64,000 nt of DNA from Hyposmocoma kahamanoa (GCF_003589595.1 NW_020656077.1:2334810-2398809), one strand, 5' to 3'. Shown: positions 1 to 15,200, counted from the stretch's first letter. The notes: generated from the letters alone by a model not told the origin. Made by a program: numbers and translations.

Positions 1-266
1 AGTATCCAATGGTTTTATCATGGAAATTGATTAGAATTTGGTAATTCATTGACAATTTAAATTTGTATACCTATATATTTACATAGGTAGTTATGCACAA
101 TAAAATTAAAATATAAGAGATTATTATTATGTACGCTTGTTTATTTTCTAATACTCAATGTTTCTAACCAAATAATACTGTTGTTTTAAATCCCTACTTT
201 ATCACATGGCTGAATGCCAACTAGTATAAGCACACTTGTGACCTTTTGTTTGTTTTGTTGTTTCAG

Positions 267-3200
267 CCTGATACTACTACAAAAGCTCAGCAAGGTAAGT
301 TACTTACAATGGTGTGCTATTTTAATACAGAAATGTTTGTATAGTTTTTATGGACTACTTTATTATTAAAATTATAGATGTTATACTTTGATGTAAAAAT
401 ATGTGCACTGCATTTTAACATATTGAGAGGATAGTTACACATATTACGCGTCTTGTGTAAAGTGTTACTATATATAAGTTCACTCAATTGGAATGAAGAT
501 AATAGTGTGATCCTGTGGGCATCACAGTAGAACTAGTACAGCCAACTCAGGATGGAATTCAGGACAATATTCTTCTACGCCCAAGAAAGCCGCCTGCTGA
601 AGGAGAAAGCGTTTGCTGACCAATAATCCAGACTCCATACGCTGATGAGTCGTGTCAAATGTAACCCGCAACAGAATAATGACAAGCAGAAATGCAGGTT
701 TTGGAGGTTCCTGCTTTCCATTAAACTTGTATCATAACAAGACATATTTCCAGTGCTCTTTGGGAGTATATTCATAAGATTACTTTGGGCACAGTAACCT
801 TTGGCCATTGTTCTGCTGATAGTGGTGCTAATATCGATCAAGTTTTCAGGTCAAGATTTTTTAGTTTGTGTGAAAATATCAAGATTCAACATCTTCATCT
901 TCTCCAACTACTTACAATGCAGCACATTGTGAAGAGAGGCAGGGTGGGCCGCTCGGAATGGGCGACCTGCTTTGGCTCAGCTGATCACTGCTACCTGATG
1001 TAGATGACGGAGCTAATGAAGATGCGGCGGTGTCAACACGGGATGATGCAGCAGCAGAGCACTCTGCAGCTTCGGCCGACGTCGCACCATCCGATGCCCA
1101 GCAAAGTTTGAACGATGCTCCTGCCACTAGGTTGGTGAACGCCGAACGGCCGTCGCGACGCCGCCGCGCGCATCCATACTTCGATTATTACCACATCCAA
1201 TTGATATTTCGTTATCACTACAAAGTTTTGCACCAATAATAAATCAAAGAAGACTGATTTTGCGGTCTTTGTGTCAACCTGCGAAGATAAAGGAGCGATC
1301 ATCAAGTACACTGGCCTGGTAGCTACAGAAGATTGAATTGGACATACAAAGAACTTCAAACATGTTGAAGAAATTGAAGCAAGAAGAAACTATGCTGCGG
1401 AAGAAGAACTTGTACGAAGTTGCTGTGAACAAAAACACATATGGGTGGAGTAATGGTGCAAAACTTTGTAGCTGATGTGTGTGTTGCAGTAAACTTACTT
1501 CTGTCACAAAAAGAAACTTGAAATAAAAGTAATATCTTCTAAAATGCTAAGAATATTCTACAGTCCTATGTATATTTCTATGCATTGTTAATCATTTAAA
1601 AAATTTTCTTTTTTCAGCAATGATGGTGAGCCTGGAGGCAAGGAAAATAAAGGTAATAGTAATTTTTTTTATGGCTATTATTCACTTTGCTCCATGATAA
1701 ATTAAATTATTATGCCTTTGCAACTCTACCAACTAGTAGGTTTGTAGGTATATCTATTATTTTGAACTATAGTTCATATATATATATATATATGTTGAAT
1801 CTTGTGAAAAATATTACGTATTTTTAAGTAATTTGCTGCGCGCGACAAAATCAAACTGTTAGCAAGTTGGTCATGTATAATATTTTCACTGCGTTTTTGT
1901 ATACTTTAGTCTGTCAAGTGTTGACTTCATATAGTAGAAGTATCGGATAACAACTTCACCCATTAACTGCATGCAGTCAAAACAGACTTCATGCAGCGGA
2001 GACCTAATACACACATTAACTGCAAACATGCAGCCAATCTGTTAGCAGCCTAGCAGTTGTAGTCATTTTAATTACTTAATTACGTCATCATTAAACATCA
2101 TAAAGTCGTTTATTGTGTATGGATTAAACAGCAATTGTAGCTTATGTTGAGTAATTAGCATTTTGTTATTTGCCTTTCCGCTCAGATTGTGAAATAAAAT
2201 TTAAAAAAAGTTTATAAATTAATGCGCTGTTCTATGGCAAGGCGAAGTCTTGAATCTCTTTTCATTAATGTCATTGACTAAGCGAAATTTACGTACCAAC
2301 TTCTTTTGCTGGCTGTGATTTAACTCTATTATTATTACTTGGAAACGGAAGAGAAAAGTGTTCATGATAAAATAGGATTTCGAAAACAATTTCAGGAAAC
2401 AGTAATACAATTGAAATCAAGATTACTGGCCTTTAAAAATAATACCAGTTCCCAAATTTTCTTAAAGCATCAACATACTTAGGGGAATTTCACGTACATA
2501 TATAGGGAAATTCAATGGTATTTCACATAAAACTTTCGTACCTCACCATTCAGCGACAAACGGACCAGCGTTTGTCCCAACGATTAACTATACCGGATGA
2601 AAACACAGCTATGACGACCGCCTAACCAGTCCATATGAACTGCATTGCATGTGAACTGACTTTTAATATCAGAATTACCTGATATACATGTCATCACTCG
2701 AACACTAGTGGTAGAGTGAAAGTAGTAGTGAATAACAAGGTGTATTCAGTACAGTGGCGGAGAACCTGGGCCGCCTACACCAATGCGTGACCAAGGACAG
2801 GGACAGTTGTAATTTATGGAAGATATAGGATTGGAATGTAGTTTTAATTACATATTTAAATATAGACATGCATATATGTTGAATGTGTAAGAGTGACAAA
2901 TGGTTGATATTATTTTTCATAATACACAATTGTCTATTAAGAAATCAATCTACTTTTATCGAATTACCAACAGGCACGAGAAAGCAGCTGAAGTCCCTCC
3001 AGCCAATTAACGGCGGAAACCATATATATAGGGTGTATATGTACAACCATATGTACGGGCAGCAAGGCCAGCTACCTTAATCGTTGTGGTTACAAGAAAA
3101 TCATGGATAGTCTTCAAGAACCGTTTTTCTGTAACTACAACGATTAAGGTAGCTGACCTTGCTGCCCCGTCTCAAATTTACACCGCCAGATACACAACTC

Positions 3201-6200
3201 GAACCACCGTGCATTTTTATTTTAAAAGAACTAAAATACAAAATTATTGTTCTCATCGAACAAAATTTTCTCAGTTTTAAAAATTTCAAGAGGTTCTCTG
3301 TCTGTATGTTTTTTTGTATGTATGTTACGCGATAACTCCGGTATTTGTGAACCGATTTTCATGATTCTTTTTTGTTGTAAAGGGGGTACTACCATAGTGG
3401 TCCCATTTCGTTTTAAAGAAAATCATCCACCTCTAAGGGTGGCTGTTCACGCATGAAGATTCATTTTTATAAATAGCGCCTAAATTTTACTTAAGGAGCA
3501 ATTATTTTAATGGTTGATTTTGCTATTTCTCCAATTTAAGGCGTTTTTCTCTCAATATACTTTGGGAAGCGAGAACCGATTTTTATTATATTTTAGTGGC
3601 GAACTAGGGGATCAAATCGGGGTTTGCGCAATACCCGATAACCGATATCAATAAAACATGGTAATTGTATGTAATTCCACGTACTTTTGAGGTCGGTTTT
3701 TTAGTACTCTGTACTGAGATTATGTTTCGTTTTCACGGCGACGATTAAACGACAAAAACAGCTATATACGCAATTTCATATCGTTATTCTTGTTCTTCAA
3801 CGTGTGTAACAATAGTTGATTACCAAATAAACAAAAAAAAAGAATTACTCTATGGCTCAAATCCTGACTTGAGCATTGAGTAGAGTTCTAGAATACGACC
3901 CTAATAAGCCTCTTATTCCGTATAACCTATTCAGTATTCGCAATTTAAAAAGAAAATAATAATGGCAAATGGCAACATAGTTCTATCAACTGAAATATGT
4001 CACGGGGAGGTTTATCATACAATGCATGTGATATACTGCCATGCTACGGCCTATTCCACAAGTCCCTACCAGCTGTCCCCCTGGTGGGGACAAGTGGATT
4101 TTTTTCCACACCGTCACTGGTTGGGATAAGTGGATATGAAATTCCACTTAGCCCTACCCAACCGTTTCTATTAATAAGTACAGTCGAGAATAAAACCATA
4201 TCAATGAAAAGTATAACTATTTATTTAAAAACACGGTATTTATTACCTGCTAAGGGCGCCTCAAATTAGACGCACTGCAGTGGCAAGTCTGGCGTGGCAG
4301 CCATACCACTACTAAATTTTCATAGCTTTTTTCGTCTTTAAATTGACGTTATACACGTCTCCAGGCAAATTCTTAAAACAAACATTTTAAGTTTACTAGC
4401 CTATCTTCAGTAGGTAGCTCTCTTTAAAATATTAAAAGTTAAGATTCTGCTAGTACGATTTTATTGTATGTGAAGTCGGGTACTCACTAAAGAACTGTAA
4501 CCGTTACATGTTATGTTACCAAAAATCATAGCGCGTAATAAGCCGTCGATGACCGGGGGGCCTAATATAAATTCTTATTTACACGCAGTTTACGCCGTAA
4601 ACTGCCTTGTAATTTCGTATTATGAACTGGTAATACCAGCCAGTCAGCGGTCACGTAATACTAAGCTGTCCTCTGCCCCAAGTTTAGCTGGCAATATCGT
4701 GTTACAAACGTTATTTTGACATCTTGTTCACGTTTGATCTGTCAAAAAGTAATAGAATAAATAAATAAATAACGCACACACTCAACATAGCCTCGCACTA
4801 GGGAAACCCTGTGTCGCGGGTGCCATGGGCACACACATAGACAACCACAAATTACACCCAAACTCACGAGAGAAATAATTGTAGGCCATACAACTATTTC
4901 TCCCGGCCCGGGAATCGAACCTGGAACCTCTGCATGGCAGTCCGGCATGGTAACCGTTCGGCAACAGAGGCAGTTTTAATAGCAATAAACCATTCAGTTT
5001 ACAGTGCCTTGGTGTAGCTTTTATTGTATTCTTTTGTGCATATTTGTATAATAATTATGATAATTATGAGTTTATGTATTTTTGGACAATCGTTTGATCA
5101 TGTGCGATGAATACGAAATGTTTGAGTATCTCGAACTCACACGTACACACTCGAACCTCTTATTGTATCTGTCGCGTAAGAGTTACAGCTCGCTAATGAG
5201 TACCCGGCTTATTGATTGTTTATAGTTTGTTTTGTTATGTCTATATGTCATTTGCCACTCAATAAATTTCTGGCACCGCCAATAAGCAAACAAGAAGACT
5301 TATTAATTAGTCATCTATCATTATGATACTAATGCTCTTTGTGATTGGAGTAGGTCCAGTGCTTAATTGAAATAGCAAACTGCGAATATATCTTACGTGC
5401 TCACGAATGCATTGTTTGTTTTGTACTAACTTATTGCAAGGTATTTAATACATTATTGGTTTGTCCTAGAAGAAAAGCACAAAGTGGATGATGGAGAAAA
5501 GGAGAAGAAGAAGGAGGACGGTAAAGAGGGTGGTGCACGCAATTTGTGGGTCAGCGGCCTCTCTGGTGACACTCGCGCTAAGGATTTGAAGCAACTGTGC
5601 AGCAAGCATGGAAAGGTACGAGTTTTATCTCCGTGAGCAATAAATACCACTGCCTGTTGTTAAGTAATTTGGGCTGATATTTTTTAGGCACATAAAAATC
5701 GCGACTGGTAGTGATTTTATTTTTTAGTTTGATTTTGTGTAAAAAAGTTTGGTTGCTGCAATGGACAATGAGTTTTCATGCATGTACCGTGCATATGAGT
5801 GAAAGAATTTATAACAAACTGGTGGAGTTGTATAACGTTGTCATGCTAGTAGAATTATGCAACATAATAAACTTACAAGCAAAATGTTCTTCTAAAATAT
5901 GTGCGTATATACATTCACAAAAGTATCAACAACAAATATGCAATTGGCGATGACGCTGCTCAGGCATTCAATACCTAGTCGTGTGACAACGGATTAACGC
6001 AGTGAGAGAGGCCATAAACTCAGGCACCGGCGCGTGGTGACGCTGCTGTGACGTCACACCGGTAGGCGGGGCCTCTAGGGCCGAAACGCCATAGTACCGG
6101 TCACGTGGCAGTAGTCTGATACGAGGGTTTGCTCCTGCACTGGACTGCAATTGTTGAGAAATGTAATTACACGAAAAAGTTGTGGCATGGACACCACATA

Positions 6201-9200
6201 CGTAAAGTACCGAAACACTAGATTACCGGACGAGGAGACTCGAGACTTTAGAGGTTCGCTTTCACCAGCAATTTGTTTCCAAAAGACAAGTATCTCGCAA
6301 CCTAACGCATCCAGAGAATGCAACTGGTAGCAAGCAAATCCCTCCGAAAGGTGCCAACACTTAATGTCGGAGATCGGTACGGTCTATACGTCTCGAAAAG
6401 AATGTATAGTCGCAATAGTCTGCGTTTCGTGACATAGTAATGCGCCTGTATTTCCAAGACCACATAGTCATGGTCTCACAAAGATACAACCAGGCTTGAA
6501 TTTACTCTCTTCACTTCGCTTTCCTGAATGGTTGGACTTGAGCACCGAACCCTGGATTAGGTAAATATCTCTCCGCAACTGTGCACTAGTAATCGTCTTA
6601 ATCAGTAATAGTCTGCATGATAAATCGTTGTTGCGTAATAAGAGGAAAGTTGCGCTGGGAAGCTGTAAGCTTCAGAATTAATATTTAATAGGTCGGATGA
6701 GAGAGCCTTTATTGACATGCTGCCAGTATCGATATGCTCTTAAAGTTTTTGTGATCTGTACATTGGCCGTTTGCTAAAGAGGCTTGCCAAACCTTATAAA
6801 AGTCGAGATACACGGCGAATGTATGAATATTTTCTAGTTTCATGTATGTGGCATTCATAAGGAAATCCTCAATAAACCAGTCACGAATTCACAATTTTCA
6901 AGGAGGTCGTATTCTTAGAGGTGATTACAATAGGATGTTAGGTTGCGAGGTAAGCAAGCCCCTCTCACTATAATTGTTAGTGCTGCGTAGTCTTAGAATA
7001 ATTCCAAAATAGCCTGTTCCCGTTGTACATTTTTAGTGGGATATTGTTAATACGTCATGAAACAATTTATCTGATGTTTAAATCACACACTCGTCTATGA
7101 CGGTGAGTAAATTATTGTAGAAATGCAAAAAAAAACAACATGCAAAACTCGTTTAAGCATTATTTAGTTGTAACATCTTTTTTACCTTTTGTACAGGTAA
7201 TTGGTGCAAAAGTAGTAACGAATGCCCGCACCCCGGGATCGCGCTGCTACGGTTATGTCACCATGGCCAGTGCACAAGATGCCGAAAATTGCATTAAAAA
7301 TCTGCATAGAACTGGTAAGTTATTCAAATTGTCAACTTATAGACTAATAACGTCCCCTTGACGATATTTGCATTATTTAATGTAGTAAAGTACATTAAAT
7401 AATGCAAATATTACATAAAAATAAGTATTTAAACAAAAAAATATTATATCATTACGTTTACGAAGTAACATGCAAAGTGTGTTCAATTCTCACCTTAACG
7501 TTACATGTTTTGATCAGAATTACATGGGCGAATGATATCTGTGGAGAAGGCGAAATCTGAATCGGAGTCAGCGTCGCGGAGGCAAACCTCACGCGCCGAC
7601 CGGCGCACGAGTCGCGACCACAAAGACGATATGAAAGAGAACATGGTGAGACATTTTCACATTTTGCACATATTAATCGGGACCGTTACGTAACATTTAC
7701 AGTGTTTAGTAATTATATATTTATTGTTATTTGTATCTATGTTGCATGTTCTGTTGCGCATTTAATTTCTTTTTCTCTTTTTTTTTTTGCTTTTCCCTAT
7801 TGATTTACATTTCACTTGATTATTAAGCTCGCATAATGCGAATGACAGTAATATGTGCGCATAAGGATAACAATTAAAAAGTATTTGAAACTCTTGCTCA
7901 CTAGGCAGATGCAAATATATGCAACTTATTCGACACAAACGACAAGTAGTTTAAAATGGGAGTAATACTAATAATACTCACTATTCATTATTTTATTGCA
8001 CTCATGTATATAGGTTACAAAACAAAATAAAAGCACACTGTAAATATCACTTAAACTTTCCCAATAAACATTAAATAATAGTAACATGAGTGGTGCTCAC
8101 TTTTCTACAATAATTGTTACAACATTGATACTATTATAGGCAGTGAAAGACGAGAAGGATGATGGGAAGGTTAAAAAGGACCCAGGCTCTGGCGCCGACA
8201 GCCCTCGCTCCTCATCTGGCACGAGAGAGAAGTCTCAGCGCTCCGATAGGGTACTTCTTATTTCACAAATATCCTAACATTTGTTAATAAGTCACGTCAT
8301 AAACACGTTCATTAAGGAAAGCTTTTCAGGGGCCGTCTCTTGTACACCAGCTGAAAACGAACTGCATATACTCATTTGTTTCTTTCTATCATTATCTTTT
8401 TTGTTTTTATTTATTAATGATTTTTCGCTTCATATAACGTATCCAAATTAGCACATTGTCGCTACGGCTCCGTTCGTTCTTGCATAAATAATGATATAGT
8501 GTTTTGTGATGTTAGCTGTCCTGTGAAATGGTGTACAAGAAATGACGCAAGGTCTATTTTCCCTAGAACTATCGCCTTCACATTTAATAAAAATTTTGTA
8601 TGTTGTTTCAATAACTTATTGGCGCCATTTAACCTCAGGAACGAACGAGCCGTAGCACACGGAGCAACGAGCGCAGGAGATCGCCCAGAGAAGTGCTCTC
8701 GTTTTCTAAAATCTGGGTGAGCGAGTCTAGAATTAACATGTCTAACGCCTCGGAATTGGGTGCTAATAACTTCATGTTCCTAATCCTGCTTACCACACAT
8801 CAATATCGCTTAACTAACCATTCCTAGGACACTTGTGTAAGTGCACATGGGACTCATTGCTGTGAACAACAATTCATAGACATGTTTTTCCTATTCTCAA
8901 TCATCCCTTATCAGTGGGGAATGCAATTAGGGATGTTAGAGCAATACCAAAAGCTCTCTAATTTCAATGACCTTTGTCAACTGCTTTGTAACAGATGTTC
9001 AACCAATACTTAACTCGTCATCGTATTCCTCTACAACACATGTGTGTTATTCAAGACATTAATCATTGCGCTTGTGGGCTGATCGTATAACTTAAGCTAC
9101 AATGGAATATTAGTTAATAATGGGTTCCAACCGCAATGTTCCCAGAATGTTCTTTTATCCACCATCAAGGAATGGATTTCAATCAGATTTTGACTGTGGT

Positions 9201-12200
9201 AATAATTCACTTTAATTTGCAATACAAGTCCTAAATCCTTGGTCTACCAGAATTTCATGACACGAAATTGTAAATAAAACAACCAAAATTGCGTCAAACA
9301 CGCTAATGCTATGGTTCGTCTTGGTTCACCATTACGTACAGTCATATACATGAGATACCTGACCCCCTAACATGCCCAAACCGACAGTTTCGTTCTGAGA
9401 GCCATCTTACGTATTGAACAAAGAAAAAATTAAAGCAATTTCAACTTTATTTTGTAAGCAATACAGTGGAGTGTTGCTTGAAGATGATCAACATATCTTA
9501 AAAACCAATACTAAATGTCGTCATTTAACTTCCAAGTAAATTGGTCGAGTGGCTTGTTGTATCGACTGCCAGTTACAATACCCGTGGTTCGAATCCACGA
9601 CCACTGCTTTGTTTTAACGTTACATTTTTAACAGCATTGTTTCTTCACGTTAACGTGTAACTTCATGTTAACGTTGACAAATCACAATATTTGTTCATTG
9701 GAAATTGCCTAAGGTGGGTGGGTAGATATTATTAATAAAGCGTAAGGTGTTTGCATACGATCGTGACTTCTGTGATTACGCATTGTTCCACGTTTCGTTC
9801 CTGTATGTCTATTCAGTTTTAATTACTTTCAAGGTTTTAGTGGCTTTCAAAGTTTTCTTTCTTATTTTAATATGCCGCACTAAACGGAATTATTAAAATT
9901 AGACATTATTGTTCTGTATGAACAAGAATTAGACATTCCTTATACCTATCTCGACGTTAAAAACAAAAAAAATACAATATTATAAGTTAAATAATGTTTT
10001 ATTCTTAAAGTGACTCGAACCATGCTTGACTCGAATAAACTTACCGTTTGGCCACGACGGCGTTACTAAAGTTGGTTGAATTTTGTGTTCTGTATTAAGT
10101 CAGAACCATATGTTAAAGATCAAATTGGCTTAAAAACTTTCTTAAAATGTCATTCACTAATGAGACGACCAGGGAGTCATACCAAAATAAATTTTACGGC
10201 TCACAGGTTAAAGATTACGTTTGTTTAACAATTTTCTCCACACTTTTAAGCTCAGAACCAAAGGTCAGGTTTAAGGTCAGGTATCTTGTGTATATGACTA
10301 CACCGGTGTAATCACATTTGTTTTAATTTTATTTTGTATGCAATGAGAGTTCGTTTTGTGAGATTGATGAGAAAGCTATTTTAAAAAAATCATGTTTTGC
10401 TGCAGTCACTGAAAATATTAACATTCCTGATTTCATTTTTAACTCATTGTTATTTTTCATTTTTGAAGACCTATCGAACGACACCCAGTGAAGTATTATG
10501 TAATTTAGTCTATTTTGTATTGTCTGTTTGGTGGAAGGAAGTTTTAATGTTTTTTTCAACTTGTTTTCATTTCGGACTTTTGGTCATCAATACACACCCA
10601 TTATTCATGACGATAGGTGCATCAAAGAGCGGTTTATTGGCTGACGCCCATAAAAGAACCCTGTACCATTCCTATTATGCAGATTTACACAAAAAGGAAT
10701 GTTCAGAAATTTTAATCAAAGTGTCCGAAGTGTTGCTTACAATACTTTTCAATTACCTTTTAGTCTGATAAGATTCAGGTAGACCTGTATCACTTTTTAT
10801 TTCATTGTCAGACCACTGTGCAGATCGACAAACTTTATTTGTACCACTACACAAAATTATCAATTGTCATGGTAACTTGCAATACATTTGACATTCGTCA
10901 TTGTTGAATCGGTAGTTCCTTTTACAGATGTCAGCTTCACAAACAAGTTGGTTGAGCTGTACAGTTAGAAAACAATTATTTACTTATCTAGTAAAGATTT
11001 TTAACATCCCTAGGTGCACAATTCATGCAGCATGCTCAAAATCATAATTTGCTTGTGTAGTTTTAACGACTTGACGACACTATTAACATTCGTTCATGTT
11101 ATTGTTAATGCTGTATATTGGCCTACCAAAAAAAAAAAAAAGTTTCCGAACCTATAGGGCATTCAATCACAAATAGAGCATCTATAGCGCGTCAGTCTTC
11201 GTTTGGTCGACCGACAGCGCGCTTGTCAATCATGGCGTACTGTAGGTTATAACAAAAGCTAGTAAAAATGATTCAAGTAAAATGTAAAAACGGGATCGTG
11301 TATTAAACTTTCATTAAATAGTATATTGTGTTATCATATTTATCATTTAAAAGTATTATTGTGTACAGCAGTATAGTATTTCATTTGTATTTAAATTATT
11401 CGTAAATGGGCACTTATGTTACAAAATGTCGAAATTCTTGTCCTTTAAGTAAAAAAAAGTATTTGATTCTTGCCGTAAACATTTAATAGCAAATTATACT
11501 TTAATTGCTGCAAATGTCTACATAAAATATTGATTATTCTAATTACTTAATTATAATAAAATATCCCCAAAATCATTCCCTCGCTGTCCCAAGTTCCATT
11601 GTCAAACACGTTCTGTGCTTTAAATCAACAAATTAAATTTTAAACATTCGATCAAATAAAATATGTTTTTGCTAAATTAAATTATTCACGTCCCAATAAA
11701 AAAAAATCATTCCCTGTTACTTTTACCTTCACTCGATTTGTGAATGGATTTTTGACAGTCATTACCTCACGTCATACAAAAAGAAATTAAGCATTTGATT
11801 TTATTTATTAATTATGCACTCAGATGAGTTATTCCTAGTAGTAAGCTTACACAAAATATTGAGTCTAAATGTAACTTTATGTAGCTATTTTTTCTTGGTT
11901 AATTTTGATATCGTCATTCCCTGAACCTCAAATGTTCCGACAACCCTCTTCTTTTCTTAAATGTCATTTATTTTGTGTACCACCATATCATCAAAAACTA
12001 TTTACGTAAGTACTATGAAATTGACAAGAAATAAATACAAGGGCAGTTCTCATGATATTTCGAAATTTGTGCCTTCGATTTAATGAATATGTTTAGGAAG
12101 AATTTGTATTTATTTTTTGTCCATTTCATAGTGCTTACGCAATAGTTTTTGATGAAATAGTGGTCCCCAAAATAATTGACTTAAGAAAATGTATAGGGCA

Positions 12201-15200
12201 ATCAGAACATTTGAGTCAGAAGAAATGATGGTGAGGGAATGAGGAAATCAAAATAAACCAAGAAAAAATAGCGATATAAACTTACTTTTATACTTGATAT
12301 TTTGTGTAAGCTTACTGCTACCAATAACTCGTCTGAGTGAATAATTAACAAACAAAATCAAATGCTTAACTTCTTTTTATATAATGTGAGGGAATGACTG
12401 TCAAAAATTTAACTTTTAGAATTTTAAATTAAATCTTTTCATAATAGACCATTTGAATTTCGTCATTTTGAAACGTTTACAGTGCTGCTAACTTTCAAAA
12501 ACTTACAAAATGCATTTACCAAAGATGAAAAATGTGTTCACAAATCGAGTGAAGGTAAAAGTGAGAGGGAATGATTTTTTGGTTAGGACATGTATAATAA
12601 TACATATTTTGAATTTATCGTGTTTTTGCCACAGTTTAGTTTTAATTTTGCACATATTAATACAATATTTTATTTGATCGAATGTTAAAAATTTAAAGAT
12701 TATTTTTGTTAAATATGTTGATTTAAAGCACAGAACATGTTTAATTATGGAACTTGAGACGTAGTGAGAGCACGGTTTTGGGGATATTTTTATCTAAGTT
12801 TTTTTTTTATTTAAATAAATTAATCAATATGTCATGTAAGCATAAGTAGCAATTGAATTATAATTTGATATTAAATATTAATTTTACGGCAAGAATGAAA
12901 TACTTTTTTTATAAACCTAAAGGACAAGAATTTCGAGATTTTGTAAGAATTACCCACCAATTCTTACTAATATTTTTCATAAATATCGAAAGCACGAATT
13001 TCGGAATTTCATGAGAACTAACCAAATGTACATAACATAAAATAATCAAAGAAGCAACTGTCCTTATTTTACACATAGCATGGTTGTTCAGTTCAATTGT
13101 TCGAACCACACGCAATTGACACATTTAGAACAAATAAACGAAAGAGTCGTTTTGACGTTAATGTTACTCTTAAAAATATTTTTTATTAAATGATAGTTAT
13201 AACGTAACTAACAAAATATTGTTATACTTACGGCTTGTGATTACCTATCGGAAGTCCGAAATATCGTTTACGCGGCTTTTCGAGAAATGACGGTTCGAAA
13301 TGTCACAGGCATAGTTTTATATCTAGGTGTACAAGTGATAATCGTATTTTCTCTGATTTGTATCGGACTAAGCGCGTTTTTCCGAATCCGAGACTCTACA
13401 AATTAGAAAACTCGGTCGCGCTTCGGATAACGCTTGTGCACTAAATCCGAGACAATACGAATACTTAGAGATAAAATGAGCCATTTTGAACCGTCATTTC
13501 TCGGATTCGGAACTGATACGAATCGGACGTAGTGCGCAAACGCTCTTAATGCACAAGCGACATCCGAAGTGGGTCCGAATTTGTAGTCTCGGATTCGGAC
13601 TATAAAGTCAGTACTTTGTGGACTCTCAATATTTCCAAACTTTGACATTTGACGTATAACGTGGTGTAATGCTTTTCAGTCTTTCGAGTCGGTAGGGATT
13701 TTAAATTTAGTTTTAGTGTGAAAGAAAAGAATAATAAAAAAAAATTGTAAGTAACGCCAAGCGTAGAGGAACTCAAAAATATACCATTTCTGTTACCACT
13801 AGCATACCCCGGACACTCCATACAACGGTCGAAAATTATTTACCTACTACTACTACATACAGCAAGGCGCTATCTGCACACGCATAAATGTGTGCGTGAA
13901 GTGGCAGGGTTACCCATCACTTTCTCGCACTATTACGTTACGCGATCGGGGCGGCAACATAGCGAAATTTCTAACGCGAGTCTGTTATCTATGATTTTAT
14001 TCATAGAATCCTAATAAATAAACATATCTATTAGGTATTTATATCGACATATTATTATATTTTTCATTAATTCACTAACTAGAGTAATATTGAAGCTTTA
14101 TTTCAAAAATATATTAAAAGCACTTAAAATGTTATATTTCGGACATGTACTTTTAAGTAAGGTAACCAAGGTATCTGAAATTGCTTGTCCAAGTTTAGTT
14201 AATAATTAGATATATTCACTACTTACGTAATATTTATCGGCAATACGAACAGAAAATGCGTGAAGTAATGGCGTCTCATTATATTGATATAATAAATCTG
14301 TATTTTTTATACATACATACATTAAATAAATGAAGAAAACAATAACTGAATGAGACTCAGACATAAGTTTTTCTACTTCGTTTCATCTTTCGGAAAATGA
14401 TGATAAACAGCCATACGCAGCACAATTCACGACCATTATAAATAGTAACGTAAAATGATGTTTTATATTAACGTACAAGTTTCGTAATGAATACAAGAAA
14501 ACTATATTCAAATCAAAGCCGTCTCTCTTCGCACGAAAACGGCTCGCCGGCAACCTTGTTGTCGTTCAGCCAATGTGACCGGCAATGTGCGGGGCGTGGT
14601 GCAGTATCTAAAACTAGGGAGGGGCGGAGAGTGTCCGTTCTCTATTCTTTATTCTCTGCCACTAGACCACCTAATATCGAATGAATACCAATGGCAGTTC
14701 CCTTTATTAATAGAGACAGAAAAATGTCACGTGAAACTTCAAATATACCATATGTATATATGGTATCTTAATTATCTCAATGCCCACAAGAAAAGGTATT
14801 ATAAAGTATAAGTACAAAAAAGGTATTAAAAGTATAGGTATAAAAGTATAGGTACAAATAATAACATATGGGAGAAAACAGCGTATCTCTTATTCCAATT
14901 GAGTGAAGTCGCGAAAAGCAACAAGTCCTTTTATAATAAAATACTTTTCGTAATATGCTTATTACTCCGTACGTTGTTGAAATTTACATTTTTCGTATGT
15001 AAATCTGATTAAATTTAACAACACCTAACAATAATAAATTAATGTCATAATAATCAAATAAACATTAAAATTCATCAAGTTTAACTGAAAGATGATTAAT
15101 ATTTTTTAAATTTTCGTGTTTTTCATAAATTTCCATAAAAATAAACACAATATCGTAATACGTACAACTGGAAAAAATAAGAAAAACATTTTTATTTAAA

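Larger units (their letters stand above)
1653..5469. other. SAFB intron holding repeats
   Basis: Intron between SAFB exons 1618-1652 and 5470-5615. It contains a MITE-end fragment near 1902-2048, an inverted repeat at 3057-3168, diffuse repeat-like sequence 3280-3480, a truncated MITE 3861-3903, a repeat shared with 28190-28290, and a tRNA-derived SINE at 4755-4976. No coding exon is evident. Confidence 0.5.

Noticed and set aside
9545..9607. Possible tRNA gene on + strand
   Set aside because: Perfect T-arm but no convincing acceptor stem; it lies inside an inverted-repeat element.
10397..10768. 123-codon ORF in the large SAFB intron
   Set aside because: Hydrophobic, AT-driven composition, no family motif, and it lies beside transposable elements in an intron.
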